Assembly: GCF_019279795.1 (NCBI RefSeq)
Contig: NC_056748.1
Span: forward strand, 609,159,136-609,223,135
DNA: 64,000 bases
Source: Protopterus annectens
Lineage: Eukaryota; Chordata; Ceratodontiformes; Protopteridae
Direction: 5' to 3'
Of this stretch, positions 20,848 through 32,100 are shown piece after piece. Every line of letters begins with the position of its first letter. The first letter of the stretch is position 1. Made by a program: the position numbers and the translations under genes. The notes under the pieces were generated by a model. The model was not told where the DNA came from. It searched no databases and worked only from the letters and a program-made list of their open reading frames with translations.

Positions 20848-23577
20848 TTAGTTTGTTGTGCCTCTGTCCAGCAGTGACACAGAGATGATTCCCGGGGTAA
20901 ACCTACGATCTCCCATCCACAGGTCTAGATTTCTCTTGAACAGAGTCAGCGAGGTGCTCTGCCTCACATGGACCGGGATTTTATTCCACAGCATAGGGAG
21001 TCTCTGAGTGATAAATCTATCCCTCCAGCACGTCCTATTTATATCCGTGCTAAGGTTTAAGTCGCTTGCTCTAGTGGTTTTGGTGGATTTGGATTTTTGA
21101 GGTGGAGCATGTCCATTAATTCCGGGTTGGACATGGCCTTGTATGTCAGGCACATGTCACCTCTGAGCAGACGGTATGCGACTGAATAGAGCTGGAGTTT
21201 CTTCAATCTGGCAGCATATGACAGATTTTGGAGTCCCTTTATCCTTTTGGTGAGGAACTTTTGGGGTCTCTCCAATTGCTGCAGATGTCGGGTGAGATAC
21301 ATCCCGAATGGGGCATTGTACTCGATCATTGGTCTGATAAGTGAAGAGTACAGGGGAACAATGACCTCACTAGATCTGGATGTGAATCCCTTCATGATCA
21401 GGTGGGCAATGTAGAAGGTCTTTCTAACCACTTTAGCAACGTGAGTGTCAAAAGAAAGGCCACTGTCAACCTGGGTCCCCAGGTCCCTGATAACCTCTTC
21501 TGTGCTTAGTGGATTGCCACCTATATGGTAGCTTGAGGTTACCTTGTTTTTCCCGAAGGGTATGACTATACATTTTTTGGCGGTTAACTTCAGGCCATGG
21601 CTCTGGTACCAGCTATCTGTTTCCGTGAGTCCCTTCTGAAGGATATCCGTGTCCGATGCACTTTCCACTATGGCGCCCAGTTTGCAGTCGTCTGCAAACT
21701 TTGTCAGCCAAAGTCCTCCCATGTTGGCCTGTACTTCTGAGAAGTAGATGCCAAACAATAGGGGGCCAAGGACCGAGCCCTGTGGGACACCACTTGTGAC
21801 CGGCTTGGAGTCTGACACAGCGCCAGCAACTCTAACCCTGTGGGTTCTGTCCTTAAGCCAGTTTGCAACCCATCTTGTGACATATGGGTTTACATTTTTC
21901 CCTCATCAATGGCCTTGGTGACTGTTTCGAAGAAGTCGACCAAGTTCAAAAGGCATGATCTTCCCTTGACAAAGCCAAACTGGGTCGGGTCCAATGTCTG
22001 CAAGTCCCCTATATCTTTGTTTATGAGCTCCATTATCCTCTCCATAGCTTTGCAGACTAGACTTTGTTAAGCTTATGGGGCGGTAATTACCAGGGTCCGT
22101 AGAGGCGCCGCCTTTGTGGAGTGGGACCACAGTTGCCGTACGCCACTCCTTGGGCATGTATCCTGTGGTAAGGCTGAGATTAAACAGCTGCCTTATGTGC
22201 GGGTTTAATTCCTCATTTAGCTCGTGTAGCACACAGCCGGGGACACCATCCGGTCCCATTGATGCTGTGTTTTTAGCTTTAGAGAGAGCAGCTTTCACCT
22301 GCGCATTTGAGATGTCCGGGAGGCTACACTCAGCTGGGATAGTTATCTCTCCTTTAGCGTGGGACATGGGGGTGAAGTTTGCACTGAACCTGTCTGCCAG
22401 TATGTTGGCAATGTCTGTGGGTTCAGTGATTTTTGTATCATTTTGGACTAATTCTGAGCATATCTGGGAGTTTCCACCCAGGTTCCTAACATAGCTGAAA
22501 AAGGCCTTATGATTGTCCTTTGAATCCATGGCAATTTTTCTCTCAAAATTGGCCTTAGTTGATTTTATGAGTGCTCGTATTTTTTACTAATAATGATCAG
22601 GGTGACTTCCCTTTTATGGATTTTGTTCTATCATGTAATAGCTTTCTCCTCTTATTGTAAAGTTTGTTAATGGCTGGGGTCCACCAGACTGGACGTTTGC
22701 CCTTTGTGGAAAGAGTCTTGGTTTTATTTGGGATTGCCTGATCCATGCAGTCCTGGAGGTGTTCATAGAAGGCATTTGTAAGGGCTTCCGCAGCTTGGGT
22801 TGTGGTTTCCTCTGGCTCAGGGGCCTTGAAGGATACCACACCAGTCTTGAGTAGTGTGAAGTTTGCTTTAGAGAAGTTCTTCACTATGGTCTTTTTGTTT
22901 GGGGTGGGCGGGATGTGGATTTCCAGTGAGATTAGTTTATGATCAGATCTCACCAATGAGGGATATACTTCCGTGTGGAGCATTTTGTCCCCATGTTTGT
23001 GACAATGAGATCTAGTATATTTTCTCCTCTCGTGGGAACAGTGACTAGCTGTTCCATGGCATTTGAATTTATGAACTCCAGGAACCGTTGGGCTAGAAAG
23101 TTAGGGCTTGAGTAATGTTCCCAGTCTATATTCGGGTAGTTGAAGTCACCCAATATGATGGTGTTTGGAGATACATTTATACCCTCCAGTGTCTTCAGGA
23201 AGGCTGTGTGGGGTTCCTGAGTTTGAGAGGGTGGCCTGTAGCATGCTACAATTTGTAGAGCAGTTTTGCCTATGGTTAGTTGCACCTGGATGGTTTCCGG
23301 CTTGTGCGTTGCCACCAACCTGGAGGTGTGGGTATCCTTTATGAATATGGATACACCCTCCTTTTGTGGTGTGGTCCGGGTTTTGGGCGGAACGCATGAT
23401 ATGAGGTAAAACCTAATAGTGCCGGGTGCTCTCAGGAGCCTTGAACCAGGTTTCAGTTACAGCACAGACATCGATGTTCTCCATACTGAGAAGGGCCTCG
23501 AGTGCGTGCATTTTGAGATTTAGACTTCTGGCATTGAGCAGCATTACCCTCAGTTTCTTCCCATTTTTGTTTTCTAG
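20848..23577 (-). pseudogene. CR1 copy 1 ORF2: APE endonuclease and reverse transcriptase (several frameshifts)
   Basis: The N-terminal APE endonuclease starts around 23577 with a LLNARSLNLK-like motif. It includes an ETWFK box, GGCIHIHKGY-type sequence, LGDFNYPNIDWE and SDHKLISLEI, the last containing the catalytic Asp-His pair. RT follows from about 22530 with GPDGVPGCVLHELN, PLHKGGASTDPGNYRPISLT, VPQGSVLGPLLF and the FADD catalytic box at about 21695. The C terminus (20848-21153) has the LWNKIPVHVRQS motif typical of CR1/L2. The frame changes near 22965, 22560, 21860 and 21100, so no intact enzyme is made from this copy. Confidence 0.9.
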
Positions 23578-23636
23578 GGTGGTAGGTTTAGAATTTGAGC
23601 CTTGCCTAAAAAGGCACTATGGGGGTGGCAAGAGCC

Positions 23637-24545
23637 TTAGCCAATATCCGAATCCCAGGGTGACAGGTGCAAGCCGTCCCTTGCGAAGCAGCGTGGCTTG
23701 TCAAGCATGTCATCCCAGGCAGACAGACACTGGATCCCCTTTGAATGACACCAGACATTAAGCCAATTGTTAAAGCTGATCATCTTGTCTCTATATTGTG
23801 GCATCATTCTTGGTGAAGGAAGGATACTGCTCAGGGTTAGGGTCATACCTGCCTGGGCTACATAATCAGAGAGCTCCTCTATGTCTCTTTTCATGTAGTC
23901 CAGGGAGGTACGTCTCAGGTCGCTCACACCAGCATGGACAATGACTGTGTCATATTTGTACTTGCCGTGGAGTGACCCGAGTGCTTGTGTTATGTGGCGG
24001 ATTCTAGCGCCCGATAGGCAGCTTACTGTGACCCTCTCCTTGTTCAGCCTGGTGAGTGGGACGCCAGTGTGTCTGACTATGGAGTCACCTATGACAAGTA
24101 TGTTTGGTGTTGTATTTGGCCTTAAGGGCTGTGACTGCTTTGCACACTGCTTTTGTGGTTTATGTGTTGCTTGTGGGGTGTCTTGAGGTAGCAGTTGTTT
24201 GGGTGTCTGCTTTGGAGGCCTCTGCTGTTTAGGTAAATTTTTACTCAGAGCCTCCGAGTATGTCTTTGTGTGTTTATGTGTTTGATTCAGTGGAGTGGTA
24301 GCATTATGTGAGGCTGGTTTTGTGGTGTGTGTAGTTGCCTTCTCCTCCTGTCTGGTCTTGCCAGTCCTGAGTTGAGAGAGCTCAGCCTCCAGTTTGGCTA
24401 AATAGCTGCATCTCTCGCAAGTATTTGTGTTATGTGGGAGGAGGAGAGGGTTGTCTGTGTACATGAGGCAGTTATAACATTGCCTCAAGATTCCCAGATT
24501 CACCAGCTGGACCGGAGAGGAGATTGACAACTGACCTTTGGACAT
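23637..24545 (-). CDS. CR1 copy 1 ORF1: intact zinc-finger plus SGNH-esterase protein, 302 aa
   Basis: An uninterrupted 302-codon frame on the minus strand with its own ATG. Residues about 20-50 carry two CxxC pairs (CYNC and CERC) followed by a short helix (LAKLEAELSQL), probably RNA-binding or oligomerising. Residues about 60-145 are basic and Gln/Pro/Thr-rich. Residues about 150-300 form an SGNH hydrolase: ILVIGDSIVRH supplies the nucleophilic serine, VIVHAGVSDL is the usual third block, and CFARDGLHLSPWD near the end supplies the Asp/His pair. CR1-group ORF1 proteins are known to contain such an esterase. All catalytic signatures survive, although ORF2 of the same copy is broken. Whether it is expressed is unknown. 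Confidence 0.85.
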   Translation of the reverse strand: MSKGQLSISSPVQLVNLGILRQCYNCLMYTDNPLLLPHNTNTCERCSYLAKLEAELSQLRTGKTRQEEKATTHTTKPASHNATTPLNQTHKHTKTYSEALSKNLPKQQRPPKQTPKQLLPQDTPQATHKPQKQCAKQSQPLRPNTTPNILVIGDSIVRHTGVPLTRLNKERVTVSCLSGARIRHITQALGSLHGKYKYDTVIVHAGVSDLRRTSLDYMKRDIEELSDYVAQAGMTLTLSSILPSPRMMPQYRDKMISFNNWLNVWCHSKGIQCLSAWDDMLDKPRCFARDGLHLSPWDSDIG

Positions 24546-26194
24546 GCTAGAATAATATTGGGAAATCCTTAATTGAAAACAAGGGCCAGTGGGGAGTGAG
24601 GGTGTAGTGCTTTTAATTTTTAGTGCTGACTTATATAATTGCTTTAGTGAGCAAGTGCCAGGTAACTTGAGTGCAATGTGTTACAAGTAACTAAATGCAA
24701 AAACGACAAACAGTAACTTTCTTTCAAGTGAAACAAGGAAATAAGTACAGTAAGCAATGCAGATATCACTAGTGATCCACAGAAGCGCTGAGAAGTTGCG
24801 TATTAGGTGGAATTAGCTTCCAGGGAAATAACAAGCAAACAAACAACAAGCATATAAACAAAGCTAGATTCAGCAGGCCTGGATCTAGTCTATGCTAGAG
24901 CAAACAAGGTGTACCAATTTCAGTAAGATACAGTTCAAATATTCAGGCACTATAAACCTTTAACCAGAAATTCCCAGCTCAGAAGGGCAGAGTCCAGCCT
25001 CTTCTCCCACAAGAGTGCAGACCACAAACCTTCTTAATGTAAAATAACTGGCCTGAAGCCCAAGTGCCTAAACCAGAACTAATACACTTGGACACTGGGC
25101 TCTCAATCAGCAGTTCCCAACTTAGAAGGATGAAAGCTACCTGTCCTGCCACCACAGTGCTTGCCACAAACCTTCCTAATGTAAAACAACTGGTCTGAAG
25201 CCCAAGTGCTTAATCCAAAAGACTTGAATGATAGCTACACTTTAATCAAGTTACAACCAAGCAGTAATAAATACCATTGAATACTTTAGAGAATGTCTGG
25301 ATTAGTGCTCAAGTTACACAAACAAAGCTAGATCCAGCAGGCCCGAATCCAGTCTATGCCACAGCAAACAAGGCGCACCAACTTCAGTAAGAAACAGTTC
25401 AGATATGCATGCACTATAAGCCTTTAACCAGAAATTCCCAGCTCAGAAGGGCAGAGTCCAGCCTCTCCTCCCACAAGAGTGCAGACCACGAACCCTCTTA
25501 ATGTAAAATAACTGGCTTGAAAGCCCAAGTGCTTAAACCAGAATTAATACACTTTTAGAATAACAGACACTGAGCCCTCAATCAGCAGTTCTCAACCTAG
25601 AAGGATGTAAGCTACCTGTTCTGCCACAACAGTGCAGACCACAAACCCTCTCAGTGCAAAACAACTAACTGGTCCGAAGCCCAAGTGTTTAAACCAAAAG
25701 GCTTAGAATGAGTTACACCAAGCAGTAATAAATACAATTGAGTATTTTAAGATGATGCATTAGGAAAAACAAGTAGGTCGAAACACAAGTGCAGTAAAAG
25801 CAGATGAAACTTTTTTTTTTTTTTTTTTTTCTGAACAAGTGCTGAGATCAAAGAAACAGATTTGAGTGCTGAAACTAGAAAACTGGCTAGTTATAAGAAA
25901 AAAAACAAGCTAGAAGGCTTCCCTCAAACACAGAAGGGCTTGGGGGCTCAGAAGCCTACAAATAGTCTGTACCACTTAACAAGAAAGGCAGGAAATAAGC
26001 TTAATTTTTTTTTTCTATTTCCCAGATGCTCTCTTTGTACACAGTAGGAGTGCCTGAAATCAGAATATGATCTCACTGCACTCAGTTGAGTGAGCAAATG
26101 AGATGGGCCCAGAGGCAGGCTGAGGGGCGGGCAGTTTCAATGCCACTAAGATTAACACCAAAACAAAAACAGGGCGGGTGGGTGGGTGGGAAAA
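24546..26194 (-). repeat. CR1 copy 1 proximal 5' UTR with older tandem repeats
   Basis: Non-coding. A block beginning AAACAAAGCTAGAT at 24856 recurs at 25320 (period about 464 bp). Within each block, a sub-repeat with the ACCACAAACC and GCCCAAGTGC motifs recurs at roughly half that spacing. A poly-T run lies at about 25811-25832. A GC-richer segment with GGGTGGGTGGGTGGG (26176-26190) directly precedes the first 301-bp monomer. Confidence 0.7.
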
Positions 26195-29100
26195 ACTGAA
26201 GAGCAGAATAACTTCAGTTAAAAATTCCTTCAACACTCCTTCATACACAGTTTAAATCAAATTAAATACTGTATTTTTTAAAAAAAAGTGCAGATAAAGG
26301 TACTTAAATTCTCTTATACGTCCAGTTGAATATAACCAAGTTCTAGCTGGCCAAGCTGAGGTTTTAAAGCAGGAATTATTTCACATGCACCAGTTTAAAT
26401 ATGCAAGGACAGGAAATCAAAGAATGTGGCTACCCCCACACCTGTAATTACTAGCAAATAACAAAATTCAGCCAACACTAGCTTCAGTTCAAGTTACTGA
26501 AGAGCAGAATAACTTCAGTTAAAAATTCCTTCAACACTCCTTCATACACAGTTTAAATCAAATTAAATACTGTATTTTTTAAAAAAAAAGTGCAGATAAA
26601 GGTACTTAAATTCTCTTATACGTCCAGTTGAATATAACCAAGTTCTAGCTGGCCAAGCTGAGGTTTTAAAGCAGGAATTATTTCACATGCACCAGTTTAA
26701 ATATGCAAGGACAGGAAATCAAAGAATGTGGCTACCCCCACACCTGTAATTACTAGCAAATAACAAAATTCAGCCAACACTAGCTTCAGTTCAAGTTACT
26801 GAAGAGCAGAATAACTTCAGTTAAAAATTCCTTCAACACTCCTTCATACACAGTTTAAATCAAATTAAATACTGTATTTTTTAAAAAAAGTGCAGATAAA
26901 GGTACTTAAATTCTCTTATACGTCCAGTTGAATATAACCAAGTTCTAGCTGGCCAAGCTGAGGTTTTAAAGCAGGAATTATTTCACATGCACCAGTTTAA
27001 ATATGCAAGGACAGGAAATCAAAGAATGTGGCTACCCCCACACCTGTAATTACTAGCAAATAACAAAATTCAGCCAACACTAGCTTCAGTTCAAGTTACT
27101 GAAGAGCAGAATAACTTCAGTTAAAAATTCCTTCAACACTCCTTCATACACAGTTTAAATCAAATTAAATACTGTATTTTTTAAAAAAAAGTGCAGATAA
27201 AGGTACTTAAATTCTCTTATACGTCCAGTTGAATATAACCAAGTTCTAGCTGGCCAAGCTGAGGTTTTAAAGCAGGAATTATTTCACATGCACCAGTTTA
27301 AATATGCAAGGACAGGAAATCAAAGAATGTGGCTACCCCCACACCTGTAATTACTAGCAAATAACAAAATTCAGCCAACACTAGCTTCAGTTCAAGTTAC
27401 TGAAGAGCAGAATAACTTCAGTTAAAAATTCCTTCAACACTCCTTCATACACAGTTTAAATCAAATTAAATACTGTATTTTTTAAAAAAAAGTGCAGATA
27501 AAGGTACTTAAATTCTCTTATACGTCCAGTTGAATATAACCAAGTTCTAGCTGGCCAAGCTGAGGTTTTAAAGCAGGAATTATTTCACATGCACCAGTTT
27601 AAATATGCAAGGACAGGAAATCAAAGAATGTGGCTACCCCCACACCTGTAATTACTAGCAAATAACAAAATTCAGCCAACACTAGCTTCAGTTCAAGTTA
27701 CTGAAGAGCAGAATAACTTCAGTTAAAAATTCCTTCAACACTCCTTCATACACAGTTTAAATCAAATTAAATACTGTATTTTTTAAAAAAAAGTGCAGAT
27801 AAAGGTACTTAAATTCTCTTATACGTCCAGTTGAATATAACCAAGTTCTAGCTGGCCAAGCTGAGGTTTTAAAGCAGGAATTATTTCACATGCACCAGTT
27901 TAAATATGCAAGGACAGGAAATCAAAGAATGTGGCTACCCCCACACCTGTAATTACTAGCAAATAACAAAATTCAGCCAACACTAGCTTCAGTTCAAGTT
28001 ACTGAAGAGCAGAATAACTTCAGTTAAAAATTCCTTCAACACTCCTTCATACACAGTTTAAATCAAATTAAATACTGTATTTTTTAAAAAAAAAGTGCAG
28101 ATAAAGGTACTTAAATTCTCTTATACGTCCAGTTGAATATAACCAAGTTCTAGCTGGCCAAGCTGAGGTTTTAAAGCAGGAATTATTTCACATGCACCAG
28201 TTTAAATATGCAAGGACAGGAAATCAAAGAATGTGGCTACCCCCACACCTGTAATTACTAGCAAATAACAAAATTCAGCCAACACTAGCTTCAGTTCAAG
28301 TTACTGAAGAGCAGAATAACTTCAGTTAAAAATTCCTTCAACACTCCTTCATACACAGTTTAAATCAAATTAAATACTGTATTTTTTAAAAAAAAGTGCA
28401 GATAAAGGTACTTAAATTCTCTTATACGTCCAGTTGAATATAACCAAGTTCTAGCTGGCCAAGCTGAGGTTTTAAAGCAGGAATTATTTCACATGCACCA
28501 GTTTAAATATGCAAGGACAGGAAATCAAAGAATGTGGCTACCCCCACACCTGTAATTACTAGCAAATAACAAAATTCAGCCAACACTAGCTTCAGTTCAA
28601 GTTACTGAAGAGCAGAATAACTTCAGTTAAAAATTCCTTCAACACTCCTTCATACACAGTTTAAATCAAATTAAATACTGTATTTTTTAAAAAAAAGTGC
28701 AGATAAAGGTACTTAAATTCTCTTATACGTCCAGTTGAATATAACCAAGTTCTAGCTGGCCAAGCTGAGGTTTTAAAGCAGGAATTATTTCACATGCACC
28801 AGTTTAAATATGCAAGGACAGGAAATCAAAGAATGTGGCTACCCCCACACCTGTAATTACTAGCAAATAACAAAATTCAGCCAACACTAGCTTCAGTTCA
28901 AGTTACTGAAGAGCAGAATAACTTCAGTTAAAAATTCCTTCAACACTCCTTCATACACAGTTTAAATCAAATTAAATACTGTATTTTTTAAAAAAAAGTG
29001 CAGATAAAGGTACTTAAATTCTCTTATACGTCCAGTTGAATATAACCAAGTTCTAGCTGGCCAAGCTGAGGTTTTAAAGCAGGAATTATTTCACATGCAC

Positions 29101-32100
29101 CAGTTTAAATATGCAAGGACAGGAAATCAAAGAATGTGGCTACCCCACACCTGTAATTACTAGCAAATAACAAAATTCAGCCAACACTAGCTTCAGTTCA
29201 AGTTACTGAAGAGCAGAATAACTTCAGTTAAAAATTCCTTCAACACTCCTTCATACACAGTTTAAATCAAATTAAATACTGTATTTTTTAAAAAAAAGTG
29301 CAGATAAAGGTACTTAAATTCTCTTATACGTCCAGTTGAATATAACCAAGTTCTAGCTGGCCAAGCTGAGGTTTTAAAGCAGGAATTATTTCACATGCAC
29401 CAGTTTAAATATGCAAGGACAGGAAATCAAAGAATGTGGCTACCCCACACCTGTAATTACTAGCAAATAACAAAATTCAGCCAACACTAGCTTCAGTTCA
29501 AGTTACTGAAGAGCAGAATAACTTCAGTTAAAAATTCCTTCAACACTCCTTCATACACAGTTTAAATCAAATTAAATACTGTATTTTTTAAAAAAAAGTG
29601 CAGATAAAGGTACTTAAATTCTCTTATACGTCCAGTTGAATATAACCAAGTTCTAGCTGGCCAAGCTGAGGTTTTAAAGCAGGAATTATTTCACATGCAC
29701 CAGTTTAAATATGCAAGGACAGGAAATCAAAGAATGTGGCTACCCCCACACCTGTAATTACTAGCAAATAACAAAATTCAGCCAACACTAGCTTCAGTTC
29801 AAGTTACTGAAGAGCAGAATAACTTCAGTTAAAAATTCCTTCAACACTCCTTCATACACAGTTTAAATCAAATTAAATACTGTATTTTTTAAAAAAAAGT
29901 GCAGATAAAGGTACTTAAATTCTCTTATACGTCCAGTTGAATATAACCAAGTTCTAGCTGGCCAAGCTGAGGTTTTAAAGCAGGAATTATTTCACATGCA
30001 CCAGTTTAAATATGCAAGGACAGGAAATCAAAGAATGTGGCTACCCCCACACCTGTAATTACTAGCAAATAACAAAATTCAGCCAACACTAGCTTCAGTT
30101 CAAGTTACTGAAGAGCAGAATAACTTCAGTTAAAAATTCCTTCAACACTCCTTCATACACAGTTTAAATCAAATTAAATACTGTATTTTTTAAAAAAAAG
30201 TGCAGATAAAGGTACTTAAATTCTCTTATACGTCCAGTTGAATATAACCAAGTTCTAGCTGGCCAAGCTGAGGTTTTAAAGCAGGAATTATTTCACATGC
30301 ACCAGTTTAAATATGCAAGGACAGGAAATCAAAGAATGTGGCTACCCCCACACCTGTAATTACTAGCAAATAACAAAATTCAGCCAACACTAGCTTCAGT
30401 TCAAGTTACTGAAGAGCAGAATAACTTCAGTTAAAAATTCCTTCAACACTCCTTCATACACAGTTTAAATCAAATTAAATACTGTATTTTTTAAAAAAAA
30501 GTGCAGATAAAGGTACTTAAATTCTCTTATACGTCCAGTTGAATATAACCAAGTTCTAGCTGGCCAAGCTGAGGTTTTAAAGCAGGAATTATTTCACATG
30601 CACCAGTTTAAATATGCAAGGACAGGAAATCAAAGAATGTGGCTACCCCCACACCTGTAATTACTAGCAAATAACAAAATTCAGCCAACACTAGCTTCAG
30701 TTCAAGTTACTGAAGAGCAGAATAACTTCAGTTAAAAATTCCTTCAACACTCCTTCATACACAGTTTAAATCAAATTAAATACTGTATTTTTTAAAAAAA
30801 AGTGCAGATAAAGGTACTTAAATTCTCTTATACGTCCAGTTGAATATAACCAAGTTCTAGCTGGCCAAGCTGAGGTTTTAAAGCAGGAATTATTTCACAT
30901 GCACCAGTTTAAATATGCAAGGACAGGAAATCAAAGAATGTGGCTACCCCCACACCTGTAATTACTAGCAAATAACAAAATTCAGCCAACACTAGCTTCA
31001 GTTCAAGTTACTGAAGAGCAGAATAACTTCAGTTAAAAATTCCTTCAACACTCCTTCATACACAGTTTAAATCAAATTAAATACTGTATTTTTTAAAAAA
31101 AAGTGCAGATAAAGGTACTTAAATTCTCTTATACGTCCAGTTGAATATAACCAAGTTCTAGCTGGCCAAGCTGAGGTTTTAAAGCAGGAATTATTTCACA
31201 TGCACCAGTTTAAATATGCAAGGACAGGAAATCAAAGAATGTGGCTACCCCCACACCTGTAATTACTAGCAAATAACAAAATTCAGCCAACACTAGCTTC
31301 AGTTCAAGTTACTGAAGAGCAGAATAACTTCAGTTAAAAATTCCTTCAACACTCCTTCATACACAGTTTAAATCAAATTAAATACTGTATTTTTTAAAAA
31401 AAAGTGCAGATAAAGGTACTTAAATTCTCTTATACGTCCAGTTGAATATAACCAAGTTCTAGCTGGCCAAGCTGAGGTTTTAAAGCAGGAATTATTTCAC
31501 ATGCACCAGTTTAAATATGCAAGGACAGGAAATCAAAGAATGTGGCTACCCCCACACCTGTAATTACTAGCAAATAACAAAATTCAGCCAACACTAGCTT
31601 CAGTTCAAGTTACTGAAGAGCAGAATAACTTCAGTTAAAAATTCCTTCAACACTCCTTCATACACAGTTTAAATCAAATTAAATACTGTATTTTTTAAAA
31701 AAAAGTGCAGATAAAGGTACTTAAATTCTCTTATACGTCCAGTTGAATATAACCAAGTTCTAGCTGGCCAAGCTGAGGTTTTAAAGCAGGAATTATTTCA
31801 CATGCACCAGTTTAAATATGCAAGGACAGGAAATCAAAGAATGTGGCTACCCCCACACCTGTAATTACTAGCAAATAACAAAATTCAGCCAACACTAGCT
31901 TCAGTTCAAGTTACTGAAGAGCAGAATAACTTCAGTTAAAAATTCCTTCAACACTCCTTCATACACAGTTTAAATCAAATTAAATACTGTATTTTTTAAA
32001 AAAAAGTGCAGATAAAGGTACTTAAATTCTCTTATACGTCCAGTTGAATATAACCAAGTTCTAGCTGGCCAAGCTGAGGTTTTAAAGCAGGAATTATTTC

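Larger units (their letters stand above)
20743..26194 (-). mobile_element. CR1-type LINE (copy 1), minus strand: 3' end, ORF2, ORF1, proximal 5' UTR
   Basis: On the minus strand the order is 5' UTR (26194-24546), ORF1 (24545-23637), ORF2 (about 23577-20848) and a short 3' UTR ending in an ATGAACCTAT-type tail at 20743. It is inserted into DIRS A: the DIRS RT stops at 20742 and its RNase H restarts at 41229. Therefore the 301-bp array at 26195-41228 also lies inside this insertion, at the LINE's 5' side. The esterase-bearing ORF1 plus an APE/RT ORF2 places it in the CR1/L2 group; the precise clade needs phylogeny. Confidence 0.9.

Noticed and set aside
25811..25832. The poly-T run as the 3' tail of an inserted SINE
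   Set aside because: No SINE body or tRNA-like promoter boxes were found beside it, and it lies inside the CR1 5' UTR.
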